Below are positions 55,607-64,000 of a DNA stretch of 64,000 nucleotides, piece after piece. The translations under genes and the position numbers were made by a program. Each line of letters opens with the position of its first letter. The first letter of the stretch is position 1. This DNA is from Photobacterium alginatilyticum (lineage in GTDB: Bacteria; Pseudomonadota; Gammaproteobacteria; Enterobacterales; Vibrionaceae), in NCBI RefSeq assembly GCF_009910675.1, contig NZ_RSEJ01000023.1, positions 50,542 through 114,541 on the forward strand, written 5' to 3'. The notes beneath the pieces are model-generated. The model saw only the letters and a list, made by a program, of their open reading frames with translations, made no database searches and was not told where the DNA came from.

Positions 55607-56557
55607 TTAACCCCCAGAATATTGAGTTTCTATTTCGCTCTGCCTTGCCTGAATTTGATTTAATACTTCAGGTAATAATGTCTTGTCTTTGTCATGGTCA
55701 TCTTCAAATACACGGCATTTATCTTTAGCATGATATGTCAACACATTGTGGTACTCACTGGATGCAGGCTGGCCAAGAATATCTTTAAAGATATTCTCCG
55801 GCATGTCGTTATAAGATAGTTTTTTCAACTGATTATCTTTCGATAACTGCCAACCACGCTTATAAATGCCCGCCAGAACATCAAGCATATATTCGGAAGG
55901 TTCCATAAACCGAACTCCGGGCTCAGGTAGACCAAAATAGGCTGATGGAACTAACTGAGGAATAAGAAATGCCCCTTTTATTTTTAGCTGTGAAGCAATA
56001 ACCTGGCTAAGATCGCGGTACAGGAAGTAGTATTGAGTTTGTGGGAAGCAATCGGCTATAAAGTCGAAGTCATGTATCAGCCAACAATCAAGCTTAATAA
56101 AACAACGTGAAAAACCTGGCGACAAGTAATGAAGCCACATTTGGGTGAAAGCGCGCAGCAAGCTTATTTGTTCTTCGGGTGGAACCACTCCCTTCAAGGT
56201 TCGAATAATCTGATCGGCAAACTGAGGCTCTGACAGACAAATGCATGAGGGGGTATGGGAAATTAATTGAGAAGCAAGTGTAGAACCACATCGAGATGTA
56301 TGAAATAAAAGGCCAGACAATTGGCATCTGTTTGAGAGATCTTTCGCACATTGATATAACAAAGAGACATCACTTTTAATGACCGTACGTCCATTTCTGC
56401 ATCGTACTTTTGAAATCGTATCTGATAAAAAAGGTGACGTTAAGTCTGCCCCTTTCATGTCTAACCAACAGACAGTAATTTCATTATCTGTACATTCAAT
56501 GGCAACGGGAAGGTAACTTGTGTCCGAGTTTTGTATGATCTGTTGAGTTAATGGCAT
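55607..56557 (-). CDS. Sulfotransferase-like protein
   Basis: A 316-residue protein with the P-loop-like phosphosulfate-binding motif LLFHTSRCGSTLASQL near residue 85 and a later YFLYRDLSQVIASQL in the position of the second sulfonucleotide motif. It has the sulfotransferase fold but is divergent. First gene of the cassette, followed by the 82-residue protein and the oxygenase. PAPS use and the substrate are unproven. Confidence 0.68.
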   Translation of the reverse strand: MPLTQQIIQNSDTSYLPVAIECTDNEITVCWLDMKGADLTSPFLSDTISKVRCRNGRTVIKSDVSLLYQCAKDLSNRCQLSGLLFHTSRCGSTLASQLISHTPSCICLSEPQFADQIIRTLKGVVPPEEQISLLRAFTQMWLHYLSPGFSRCFIKLDCWLIHDFDFIADCFPQTQYYFLYRDLSQVIASQLKIKGAFLIPQLVPSAYFGLPEPGVRFMEPSEYMLDVLAGIYKRGWQLSKDNQLKKLSYNDMPENIFKDILGQPASSEYHNVLTYHAKDKCRVFEDDHDKDKTLLPEVLNQIQARQSEIETQYSGG

Positions 56558-56808
56558 ATCATTCTCGATTAAAATGTAGTCATAGAAGACTCAACGTCTA
56601 GCCCATTAACGTAGCTATTTTCAGCAAATAGTATTAGAACCAGCAATGTTAAGTTATCACTTCAATTTGCCATCAAATGCAACCTAATTGCAACAAAAGC
56701 CCCAGCCACATATGCAACAACACACCTCCGATCACACTAATCACTACAGTTCATTTAATAATGAACGGTAGTGATTATTGAAAGGCACAGATATCAATGT
56801 CGATAAAG

Positions 56809-57462
56809 CTATTTTAACGGTAATAACAGTGCTGACATGGCAGCCTGATAGCTGGCCTCAAGAGATTTCCGACAAATTGCGGTGACGCCGAGATCTTTCA
56901 GAACACCATTGCCGGTTCCATATACCAAGCCATGAATAGTGATATCCTGACCACGCTCCCAAGCTTGCTGCATGATGGTGGAATGACCCAAGTTATTGAC
57001 TTGTGTGACAACATTTATTTCACACATTTTATTCTCCAACTCTTCGCGGGATAATGCCTCCAGGACACTTTGATGTTTTAAACGTAAATCACGAATATGC
57101 AATAGCCAGTTATTGATCAGCCCCAATGGCGGATTATCAATAGCTGCAGTCACCCCTTTGCAACCGTAATGGCCACAAATAATAATATGCTTGACCTTTA
57201 GTACATCAACGGCATATTGAACCACGGACAAGCAGTTCAAATCAGTGTGAACGACCTGATTGGCAACATTACGATGAACAAACAGTTCTCCTGAACCCAA
57301 GCCGGTCAGAAGCTCTGCTGGAACTCGACTATCAGAACAACCAATCCAGAGATATTCCGGATATTGTGTTTGTGCCAAATGAGAAAAAAATTCTGGCCTT
57401 TCTTCCTTAACGCTCTCCGACCAAGAGAGATTATTTGCAAATAACTGCTTTATATCTGTCAT
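56809..57462 (-). CDS. can: Beta-carbonic anhydrase
   Basis: A 217-residue beta-carbonic anhydrase, interconverting CO2 and bicarbonate. The zinc ligands C42, H98 and C101 and the D44-R46 pair appear in IGCSDSRVP and ICGHYGCKGV, at exactly the E. coli Can positions. It lies 117 bases downstream of the SLAC1/TehA channel gene on the same strand, which suggests a shared transcript and a link between bicarbonate and the channel. Confidence 0.95.
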   Translation of the reverse strand: MTDIKQLFANNLSWSESVKEERPEFFSHLAQTQYPEYLWIGCSDSRVPAELLTGLGSGELFVHRNVANQVVHTDLNCLSVVQYAVDVLKVKHIIICGHYGCKGVTAAIDNPPLGLINNWLLHIRDLRLKHQSVLEALSREELENKMCEINVVTQVNNLGHSTIMQQAWERGQDITIHGLVYGTGNGVLKDLGVTAICRKSLEASYQAAMSALLLPLK

Positions 57463-57579
57463 GATGACGCCTTATATACACAAGCCGGACTGATTGCTAA
57501 TCGGATGAATAATAAGTTTCCTAACATCAATACGGCTGCCGATGGTAACTGAATTCTAAATTTGAAGATAAATTGAGGA

Positions 57580-58593
57580 CTACTTCAGTTCTGGAGTGCA
57601 AACCTTTCCCTTCATCGCTGCTTGTATCGTTCGAAATACTAACCAACTCACAATAACTGACAGTAATATCACCAACAAACGTGCCAACCAGCTTAAACAC
57701 GGTTGTTGACTGAGCTCAGCCATCTTGATGGTGGCGATGGAAAGAGCGGCTAGAGGAAAAGAGAAAGCCCACGATGAGAGAACAAATGGCACACGCCAGA
57801 AGCGTATCGCATTGCAGCCCAGCAACATAGCCCAGAATAGTGCACAATAATAAAGTAACCGGGCTCCGTTATCCAAACCGCCAATCAGCCCAGAATAAGA
57901 GATAAAACCAACAGAAGGAGGAGCTAACAAAATAAAATATGTTGGTAACAGGCGAAGTGGTAGTTGTTCATGAAATAGAAGGCGATACATAACAATAACC
58001 AGAAGCACCAACCAAAATAGCAGCCCAACACTGAAGAAAAACCAGCTGATCTCTTCATAACCTAGAAATATCCCATTAATAGGAACCACAATATTGCCAA
58101 CCATTGGAATAAACCAGCTAGGATTGACATGTTCAATACTGAAGTGACTGTGATTAAGCCAGCTACTCATTACATAAATTGTTAATACTAATTGTAACAA
58201 CATACCAGCAGTCCATAACGTTATGGCTAGCATGGACGTTGATTGCCAAAATACAGAGAGGAGCAACATATTAACCGAAATTGTCGGGAAGAAATTTAGG
58301 CGCACAGGGTGATGTAATTCAGTTCGAACTTCATCGGTATGGCGAAGGGTTTTCCAACCGTACATACCTAATAGAATAATGAAGAGTACAGATGCAAAAA
58401 GACCGATGGAAAGAGAAAGCGCGTGTGCAACTGATGATCCTGGAAAACATTTTTGCCAGGCGATAGCTAACCCACTGAGTCCCATGACTACTGAAAATAA
58501 CGTTATAGGTAAATAGGCCACACTTCTTTTCATTGGCGAGATCCCTTCACGGGGTATCCCCTCTGAAGGCTCTGTCATTACAGATGAAGACAT
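57580..58593 (-). CDS. SLAC1/TehA-family anion channel
   Basis: A 337-residue membrane protein with about ten helices. Features such as SVMGLSGLAIAWQK in the first helix and regularly spaced glycines fit the TehA/SLAC1 group (tellurite resistance, anion channels). The ATG at 58593 gives a normal N-terminus; the open frame extends to 58674. A GGAT site is weak. It should pass an anion such as nitrate, chloride or bicarbonate. A downstream carbonic anhydrase gene on the same strand is notable. Confidence 0.82.
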   Translation of the reverse strand: MSSSVMTEPSEGIPREGISPMKRSVAYLPITLFSVVMGLSGLAIAWQKCFPGSSVAHALSLSIGLFASVLFIILLGMYGWKTLRHTDEVRTELHHPVRLNFFPTISVNMLLLSVFWQSTSMLAITLWTAGMLLQLVLTIYVMSSWLNHSHFSIEHVNPSWFIPMVGNIVVPINGIFLGYEEISWFFFSVGLLFWLVLLVIVMYRLLFHEQLPLRLLPTYFILLAPPSVGFISYSGLIGGLDNGARLLYYCALFWAMLLGCNAIRFWRVPFVLSSWAFSFPLAALSIATIKMAELSQQPCLSWLARLLVILLSVIVSWLVFRTIQAAMKGKVCTPELK

Positions 58594-58741
58594 GATGTAT
58601 CCATTAAAAATAAGACTGATATTAACAAGGCTCCCGGACTGTCTCAGGAGTCGAATCATTACTTGTGCTAACAAAGCTCAGCTCTCTGAGCGCATACGGT
58701 AAAAAGGAAAATTGCAACAATCGTAGCGACCTTCATATATA

Positions 58742-58786
58742 GCATATGCCAGTTATACACCTAGTTACTGGCATATGCCAGTAACT
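58742..58786. promoter_or_regulatory. Palindrome and repeats before the channel gene
   Basis: A perfect 24-bp palindrome (58763-58786, centre GGCATATGCC) with a second GCATATGCCAGT copy at 58742-58753. It lies 150 to 200 bases upstream of the SLAC1-like start and looks like a multi-site operator. Confidence 0.55.
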
Positions 58787-58866
58787 TTTGTGTGATGAAT
58801 CTATGAGAAGATGTTCTATGGTTGCAATCTAGATGGATAGTTTGCCGCTGGCTACGAAAATGGCCT

Positions 58867-59712
58867 CTAAACGGGCGTGATAATTACTTTGATATCTTCG
58901 GGCGCGGCATAATATGGCGCCGATGTAATAAACAAGGTTACTCCTGTTTGCGCATATTCCGCAGCGTTACTACGATTGATACCGCCAGCAACAGACAGCA
59001 TTGTTGGTTGGCAGGATTCGGCTAGCAGTTGTTGTGATTGGAGCACCTCAGCCACAGAGAACTTATCAAGCTGAATAATATCCGGAGCCGCTTTTACTAG
59101 CTCTGCTACTTGATCAAGTGTATCTGCTTCTACGGTAATCTTATTTTCAGGAGCCTGCTGTCGTAACCGGCTGACATGCCGCTGCCAATTTTCGGGTTCA
59201 TGGCATAAGCGCCGATGGTTCGTAAACACCAATAACGATTCACTAAGGCCCGCACGATGAATATGCCCCCCACCAGCCAATACCGCGGCTGTTGCTAATT
59301 TACGGGTTCCCGGAATACTTTTTCGGGTACAAGCGACAATGCCATCCGGGTTGACCTGCTGAACCTGTGTAACCATATCAGCAGTATACTGAGCGACACC
59401 ACAGCACCACTCAAGCACTACCTGAGCCGCTTTCCAACCCGTATGCAACTGTTCAGCTTTCCCTTCGACTTCAAGCAAAATCGTACCAGCATCGACGTCA
59501 ACACCATCTTCAATATGTATAACGGGCTGAAGTCCGAGCTTGGTCAGCAAAGCGTACGCTACTGCTACCCCTGCCACCCGACCCGCTTGTTTTCTCTTAA
59601 ATACCATTTTGCCTTTATGTTGCCCGATCCCCAGGCTGCGGGTCGTTAAATCCCCCCGATAAGCGTCTTCCAGCAAATAGGTATCGAGTTCATAATCTGA
59701 AAAATACAGCAT
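58867..59712 (-). CDS. modD: ModD-like molybdenum-utilisation phosphoribosyltransferase
   Basis: A 281-residue protein of the nicotinate-nucleotide pyrophosphorylase fold, of the ModD branch: SDYELDTYLLEDAYRGDLTTRSLG start, ACTRKSIPGTRKLATAAVLAGGG in the middle and LSVAGGINRSN near the end. ModD proteins are found with molybdate transporters, but none is adjacent here, so it is an orphan. An AGGAGATAAC site precedes the ATG. NadC activity is less likely. Confidence 0.83.
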   Translation of the reverse strand: MLYFSDYELDTYLLEDAYRGDLTTRSLGIGQHKGKMVFKRKQAGRVAGVAVAYALLTKLGLQPVIHIEDGVDVDAGTILLEVEGKAEQLHTGWKAAQVVLEWCCGVAQYTADMVTQVQQVNPDGIVACTRKSIPGTRKLATAAVLAGGGHIHRAGLSESLLVFTNHRRLCHEPENWQRHVSRLRQQAPENKITVEADTLDQVAELVKAAPDIIQLDKFSVAEVLQSQQLLAESCQPTMLSVAGGINRSNAAEYAQTGVTLFITSAPYYAAPEDIKVIITPV

Positions 59713-59901
59713 GTTATCTCCTGTTAATGGATTACACGCCCGGCGACAATATAAAACATGGCGATCATAAGGGGCCGAGCCTCATAAGCAACTCGTTGTA
59801 TTGTAAAGCTGTGTCAGTGACATTGCTAATTTAGCAATAGATAAATTAGCTCGACTATGACGAAACTAATTGGCTGCGCTCATTCACATAACAGTTGCTA
59901 A

Positions 59902-61455
59902 CTATAAAGCTGTATTCCTCCGGACATCCCGAAAGGCCTTTTCACCCAATCGATAAAGGCGTATTACCTGCTCGGCAAAATTGACTTTGTTATGCTCCAA
60001 GCGTCGCCTGTTAAGCTGGGTGTTTATCCCATTTTCGTAGTTATACAATAGCAACTCAGCAATTTGCTCAATGTTATAATTTTCTTTGTCGTTGCAGACA
60101 GCTACCGGAATGATCTCGTCAGGGGCCAATTGTTGCTGGTTATATGCCAAGGCAGCATTGATAGTCTGTTCCTTAGTTGATTTCGGGTTGGTTAGATCAT
60201 ACGGTGGTTGCCATTCATTTACCGGCTGTAGCCTATCCACCTGATTAAGCAGCGCCAGTATCATTGGCCTCTTTCTATTACGCTGTTTCTCGTCACTGTA
60301 GAACGCTTCAACTTTCTGTCTTAGCGCAATGTCTAGCTGCCTGGCAGACTGATTGGCTTTTAATACCCAAAAGACCAAATCACTATTGGTAATCTGTTCG
60401 ACCAGCAACGCATCCGTTTCCGGCGTGCCATCAATCCCCGGCAGATCGGCCAAATGAATCCAGTCTACACCGTCAACCTCACAGCGGTGAATCGTCAGAC
60501 GGTCTGTAGAAGGCAGTGCACTGACTTCAGCCACCATGTGGCCGGCTATGACATTGATCAACGAGGATTTACCCGCACTGACCTGTCCGATAACAGCGAC
60601 CCGAAGTGGCTCAATGTCAGTGGCAACTTTATCTTGATCAGAAGACTGAACCGAACTTGCACCTAGTTCACTGTCTTTTGCCGCAAAGCGACCGCTATAC
60701 AAATCAATCGCCACTGAGGCAACTTCCTGAAGCAGCACCCGTTTTAACTTGGATTGAACTTCGTCACTGACTTCGTCAAAAATGCGGCCAAGGATCTGAC
60801 CTCTTGCCTCTGCAACCAGACCCGCGGGCGTCATCGCCCTGAAAACACGATAGATATCGTAAACTTGCTTTGCCACACCTAGCTTGTCTTTCTGCTGGTA
60901 ACCTTGCTTGAGCGTAGTGATTCGGATCTTCTCCGCAAAAGGCACATGGTTAAGCAGAAAATGACGGTAACGATGACTGACTTCTTCAACCATCAACAGA
61001 AATTCCGGCGCAGTAAAAGCGAGCTCTTTGGACGGCTTATCAGGGTGGTAATGCTGAGCAGTTTCGTTCACCAGCACCAGCGCATGATCGCGAAGACTCT
61101 CCCACTCAGCATCCGAGTTCAGCAACACATCAATGCGCTGGTTTAGGGTTTGCCAGGTTTCGGTATCAAACTTACTCCACTGCCCTGAAGGCTCAACATC
61201 GTATTCAGGTATGCTCTCCAGCGCCTGTTCATCCGCTTTACGCAGATTTCTTAACAAGACATAAGGAATGATGGCTGCCACGGACGATATTGTGACCAGA
61301 GCAGCAAAAAGTAGCCAGCGGCCATCCTGGATCAGGCTGACGACTCCAATACCTGCCAATATCAAAACAGGAACAAACACCGAAGCGATGAGCAGCGGGA
61401 TAGCTCCGCTCGAGAGCTGTGACAGCGCACCCAGACTATTTCGCGTTCTTTTCAT
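59902..61455 (-). CDS. Membrane-anchored dynamin-like GTPase
   Basis: A 517-residue GTPase with two N-terminal transmembrane helices (about 15-33 and 38-58), a long middle, and a GTP-binding domain in the C-terminal half: P-loop GQVSAGKSSL (about 286-294), DLPGID as switch II and LNQVD as the base motif NxxD. It starts 20 bases inside the preceding GTPase gene with AAGGATTTGC as ribosome site, so they are translationally coupled. No family is named; dynamin-like or Era-like membrane remodelling is a guess. Confidence 0.68.
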   Translation of the reverse strand: MKRTRNSLGALSQLSSGAIPLLIASVFVPVLILAGIGVVSLIQDGRWLLFAALVTISSVAAIIPYVLLRNLRKADEQALESIPEYDVEPSGQWSKFDTETWQTLNQRIDVLLNSDAEWESLRDHALVLVNETAQHYHPDKPSKELAFTAPEFLLMVEEVSHRYRHFLLNHVPFAEKIRITTLKQGYQQKDKLGVAKQVYDIYRVFRAMTPAGLVAEARGQILGRIFDEVSDEVQSKLKRVLLQEVASVAIDLYSGRFAAKDSELGASSVQSSDQDKVATDIEPLRVAVIGQVSAGKSSLINVIAGHMVAEVSALPSTDRLTIHRCEVDGVDWIHLADLPGIDGTPETDALLVEQITNSDLVFWVLKANQSARQLDIALRQKVEAFYSDEKQRNRKRPMILALLNQVDRLQPVNEWQPPYDLTNPKSTKEQTINAALAYNQQQLAPDEIIPVAVCNDKENYNIEQIAELLLYNYENGINTQLNRRRLEHNKVNFAEQVIRLYRLGEKAFRDVRRNTAL

Positions 61456-62545
61456 GCAAATCCTTCACCGTATTGAGCGCTTCTTGCAGAGCTTGTCTGA
61501 TTTCCGCTTCGGAGGCTGGCTCCCCCCTGCTGATTGAATAAAGGTATTTGCATGCAGCCCGGCCGATGCCATAAGTTGAAGCAACGCTCAATGCTGCCGC
61601 GGTGGCGCTGCCAACCGTTTGTCCATACACAGGAATAAACTTAACCACTTGTCGAAGCCCGAGCTTAGACAAGTATTGCACCACAAAGCTGGTACCCAGC
61701 AGGCCGGCAAACTCGCTAAAGCGTTTTTTGTCCCACTCTATGCCGTACTGGCTGGCAAGACTGTGCAGCATTTTGCCCTGAATGGCCGGTACAGAAACCA
61801 AACCGACGGCAGGAAGCGCATCGCTGGCCCCGGCAATTCCCGCGTACCACATAACTTCACGTTTTAACTGGTTAAAGTTGGCTTCTTCACGGTTTTGATG
61901 GGCCTTTTCATCAACCAATAAATAGAGGATCGGCAACATCTCAGCCAGCGCGGTTCTCAATACTTCCAGCCCTACCGGTTGCTCATCATCAGGGGCAAAA
62001 TCTATCTTTACCGATTTCAGCTCTTCCTGCCACACGGCTTCAACCTGGGACTGGTTGTAACAAATAGCACGTTCGCGCTCATCAGGGTCTGACAGAGACA
62101 TAATTCCGGTATGAACAACCAACAACTGTTTAATTTCACCTGAGTTTTTTATCTTTCGCAGTGCTGCCAGCACATCACTTTGTTCAGGCTCTTCAGCCTT
62201 CATGACGATAAGCAATGCATGGCTTTGATGCTGACAGGCGGCAATATCGTCGGCAGGATCATAGCTGGCTTCTGCCAACCCGCGGGTATCGAGAAAAGCC
62301 AGCAGCGGATTGGGTTCTGGGTAGCGATAGATAGCCGAAGCACGGGTGCAGGGCTGGAAACCATTCCCAACTTCAACAGCCGAGTTATTGGTTATAGCCT
62401 GAACCAGCGATGACTTCCCTGCCCCTGTTTTGCCCAGCAACCAGACAGTCGGTAACTGTGACTGCCAGCGTGAAGCGGCGGGCTCCAGATCCGGGTTTAC
62501 CATCGGATTGATATAACGGTAGATTTGCCTAAAAAAATGATTCAT
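61436..62545 (-). CDS. GTPase with C-terminal DUF697-like membrane domain
   Basis: A 369-residue GTPase: P-loop GKTGAGKSS (38-46), switch I threonine T67, DTRG at 86-89, then a C-terminal helical region (about 230-340) with glycine- and alanine-rich hydrophobic helices (VGLVSVPAIQGKMLHSLASQYG) resembling DUF697 of YcjF-type proteins. The gene overlaps the next GTPase by 20 bases. A membrane-linked pair acting together is inferred. Confidence 0.72.
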   Translation of the reverse strand: MNHFFRQIYRYINPMVNPDLEPAASRWQSQLPTVWLLGKTGAGKSSLVQAITNNSAVEVGNGFQPCTRASAIYRYPEPNPLLAFLDTRGLAEASYDPADDIAACQHQSHALLIVMKAEEPEQSDVLAALRKIKNSGEIKQLLVVHTGIMSLSDPDERERAICYNQSQVEAVWQEELKSVKIDFAPDDEQPVGLEVLRTALAEMLPILYLLVDEKAHQNREEANFNQLKREVMWYAGIAGASDALPAVGLVSVPAIQGKMLHSLASQYGIEWDKKRFSEFAGLLGTSFVVQYLSKLGLRQVVKFIPVYGQTVGSATAAALSVASTYGIGRAACKYLYSISRGEPASEAEIRQALQEALNTVKDLHEKNAK

Positions 62546-62720
62546 TACTTCGCGTATGTCCTCGCTTTAACACCAGCGCATCTACTTCGATATACCTGCT
62601 TTTGTTTGAACCACAGATGAACGAAGCTATGATCTTATTAAATATCATAGCTTTATTTGGACGTGCAAGTGACTTCCGAGCGCTGGTTTTAACGAGAAAT
62701 TTCAGCTCAATTGACAGCAG

Positions 62721-63671
62721 TTAATCTAAAAATAGATCCCGCTGCAGGCTTGCTCCCGGCTGACAGGCGTAATGGGTAAAATCGGTCACCCCTTGATGCC
62801 TGAGCACCTCTTCATCAACAAAGAAGTTCCCCGTACACTGCTTAGCATCCCGGGTAATAATTTCATAGCAGGCATCGGCCATTATCTCCGGCTGGCGTGA
62901 ACGCGCCCCGAGCAGTTTTCCGCCCGCCATATTCAGTATCGCTGAGGTTGCAATGGCTGTCTTCGGCCACAGGGAATTCGAGGCAATATCATAGGCTTTG
63001 AACTCTTCGGCAAACGTCATCGCCATCATCGACATGGCGTACTTTGATGAGGTATAGGCGCCATAGTTCTTGAACCACTTAGGCTGAAGGTTAATAGGCG
63101 GTGACAGAGTCAGGATATGGGGATTGCTCGATTTTTTCAGGTAAGGCAAGCATGCCTGTGTCAGTAGATAGGTGCCGCGAACATTGATCGAAAACATCAA
63201 ATCAAACTTTTTGCTCGGGGTATTTTCAGTGTTTTCCAGATGTATGGCACTGGCATTATTGATAACAACATCGAGCCCTGATGTTTGCTCACACGCTTGT
63301 TCTACCGCCTGTTTAATCGCCTCCTCATCACGAATATCTAATACAACGGGAATAGCCTTGCCTTTTCCCATCTGATTAATCTCATCCGCCGCGGTATAAA
63401 TGGTGCCCGGCAGTTTAGGATGGGGGTCCGTTGTTTTTGCTGCGATGATCACCGTTGCTCCCGCCTCGGCACAACGTTTCGCAATGGCAAAACCGATCCC
63501 TCGCGAGCCACCACTGATAAAAACGGTTTTATTTTCCAGCCCTTCAGACTGTACAGTCAGCGGTGCACTGGTATTCGCTTCATTATCTTTAACTTTGGGT
63601 AGGGTAAAGGTATTGGTTAGCCCTTCTAACTTATTGATTGCTCTCCTGGCCTTATCGAATATTGTCCCCAT
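62721..63671 (-). CDS. SDR-family oxidoreductase (HSDL2-like)
   Basis: A 316-residue short-chain dehydrogenase: cofactor motif ISGGSRGIG near residue 55, NNAS, and catalytic Y206 and K210 in YTSSK. The 45-residue N-terminal extension and the sequence resemble hydroxysteroid dehydrogenase-like 2 proteins. The substrate is unknown. GGATG lies before the ATG. Confidence 0.87.
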   Translation of the reverse strand: MGTIFDKARRAINKLEGLTNTFTLPKVKDNEANTSAPLTVQSEGLENKTVFISGGSRGIGFAIAKRCAEAGATVIIAAKTTDPHPKLPGTIYTAADEINQMGKGKAIPVVLDIRDEEAIKQAVEQACEQTSGLDVVINNASAIHLENTENTPSKKFDLMFSINVRGTYLLTQACLPYLKKSSNPHILTLSPPINLQPKWFKNYGAYTSSKYAMSMMAMTFAEEFKAYDIASNSLWPKTAIATSAILNMAGGKLLGARSRQPEIMADACYEIITRDAKQCTGNFFVDEEVLRHQGVTDFTHYACQPGASLQRDLFLD

Positions 63672-64000
63672 CGCTTTTCACATCCTTTTGCTTTAATAAC
63701 TTCTGGTTGACGTCAATCCTCAACGCCGCTCCTGATTCAGTATAGAGCAATTATTCAAATTAAGGCGTTACGCTTCCTGTCCTATAAGCAAAAGGTTCTG
63801 AAGACCATTAAACGGATACCGATAAATAGAAGAAAAGAGTCTAAGTATTATATATACCCAAGCTACCTCAAGATGCTCGTTTCAGCGAGAATTACTTGGC
63901 TTGTAGGCTAGGCGCCGATTTGAAGATCTAGTGGCTCTAAATCAATAATCGGTAACAACGCATGGAAGCCAAGTAAACTCGCCCTTTGGGAGTGAGCCAG
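63672..64000. other. Intergenic end of window holding an element
   Basis: No gene seen. From 63853 on the sequence belongs to the dispersed repeat described separately, which continues past the window edge (TTCAGCGAGAATTACTTGGC and downstream). Confidence 0.4.
63853..63879. repeat. Dispersed intergenic repeat, copy 2
   Basis: Exact 27-base match to 31227-31253. The element continues to the window end for about 120 more bases, including TTGGCTTGTAGGC and a later AAGCCAAGTAA that is nearly its reverse complement, suggesting terminal inverted structure. Confidence 0.75.

Noticed and set aside
1..64000. CRISPR arrays, insertion sequences, prophage or tRNA genes
   Set aside because: No regular short repeats with spacers, no transposase or integrase frame and no cloverleaf was seen by eye.

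Overview
The window reads as a chromosomal segment of a marine gammaproteobacterium, most likely a member of the Vibrionaceae (Photobacterium/Vibrio-like). The reasons are the intact fruB-fruK-fruA operon divergent from a Cra/FruR repressor with typical Cra operators, the ppsA/ppsR divergent pair, an H-NS of 133 residues, two GGDEF proteins plus an HD-GYP protein, a methyl-accepting chemotaxis protein, and moderate base composition. No rRNA, tRNA, CRISPR array, insertion sequence or phage gene was recognised. The gene content is a mix of core metabolism and small accessory cassettes.

Layout. 0.2-7.7 kb: a DUF4174 secreted protein, a MalZ-like alpha-glucosidase, anhydro-MurNAc kinase (anmK), a GGDEF protein with a periplasmic binding domain, and a long-form GAPDH with a good terminator. 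8-14.1 kb: an efflux operon (ATPase-less ABC membrane protein, RND adaptor, RND pump, AraC regulator). 14.1-16.8 kb: a LysR/quinone-oxidoreductase divergent pair and a small membrane protein. 17.2-20.7 kb: an outer-membrane barrel protein and two tandem exported metallo-beta-lactamase-fold hydrolases. 20.8-25.3 kb: a four-gene metal-type ABC cluster. 25.7-33.7 kb: small accessory genes, namely a MerR-methyltransferase fusion, GNAT, lipoprotein hydrolase, NTPase, LysE exporter, H-NS, a RibD-like reductase divergent from TetR, and a Cache-GGDEF protein. 33.9-34.1 kb: a 50-codon gene with its own terminator. 34.3-40.3 kb: a long U32 protein, ppsA and ppsR. 40.6-46.7 kb: a lipoprotein, a strongly structured candidate RNA, fruBKA, a three-operator Cra region and cra. 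46.8-54.4 kb: an MCP, a subtilisin-like protease followed by a free I9-type propeptide protein, an HD-GYP protein and a GNAT-nitrilase fusion. 54.4-56.6 kb: a cassette of sulfotransferase-like protein, 82-residue protein and Fe(II)/2OG oxygenase. 56.8-62.5 kb: beta-carbonic anhydrase, a SLAC1/TehA channel, ModD, and a pair of overlapping GTPases. 62.7-64 kb: an SDR oxidoreductase and a repeat element that has a second partial copy near 31.2 kb.

How it fits together. The carbon-metabolism genes (fruBKA-cra, ppsA-ppsR, gap, malZ) suit a cell that switches between sugar uptake and gluconeogenesis; Cra is the expected link. Most other operons are self-contained and often sit beside a dedicated regulator (AraC, LysR, TetR).

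The most unusual signals are the candidate structured RNA between the lipoprotein and fruA (about 41314-41523), a 36-bp perfect palindrome built of nested Cra half-sites (45514-45549), the free protease propeptide next to its protease, the sulfotransferase/small protein/oxygenase cassette, and the overlapping GTPase pair. Function calls rest on motif recognition by eye; no database search was run.
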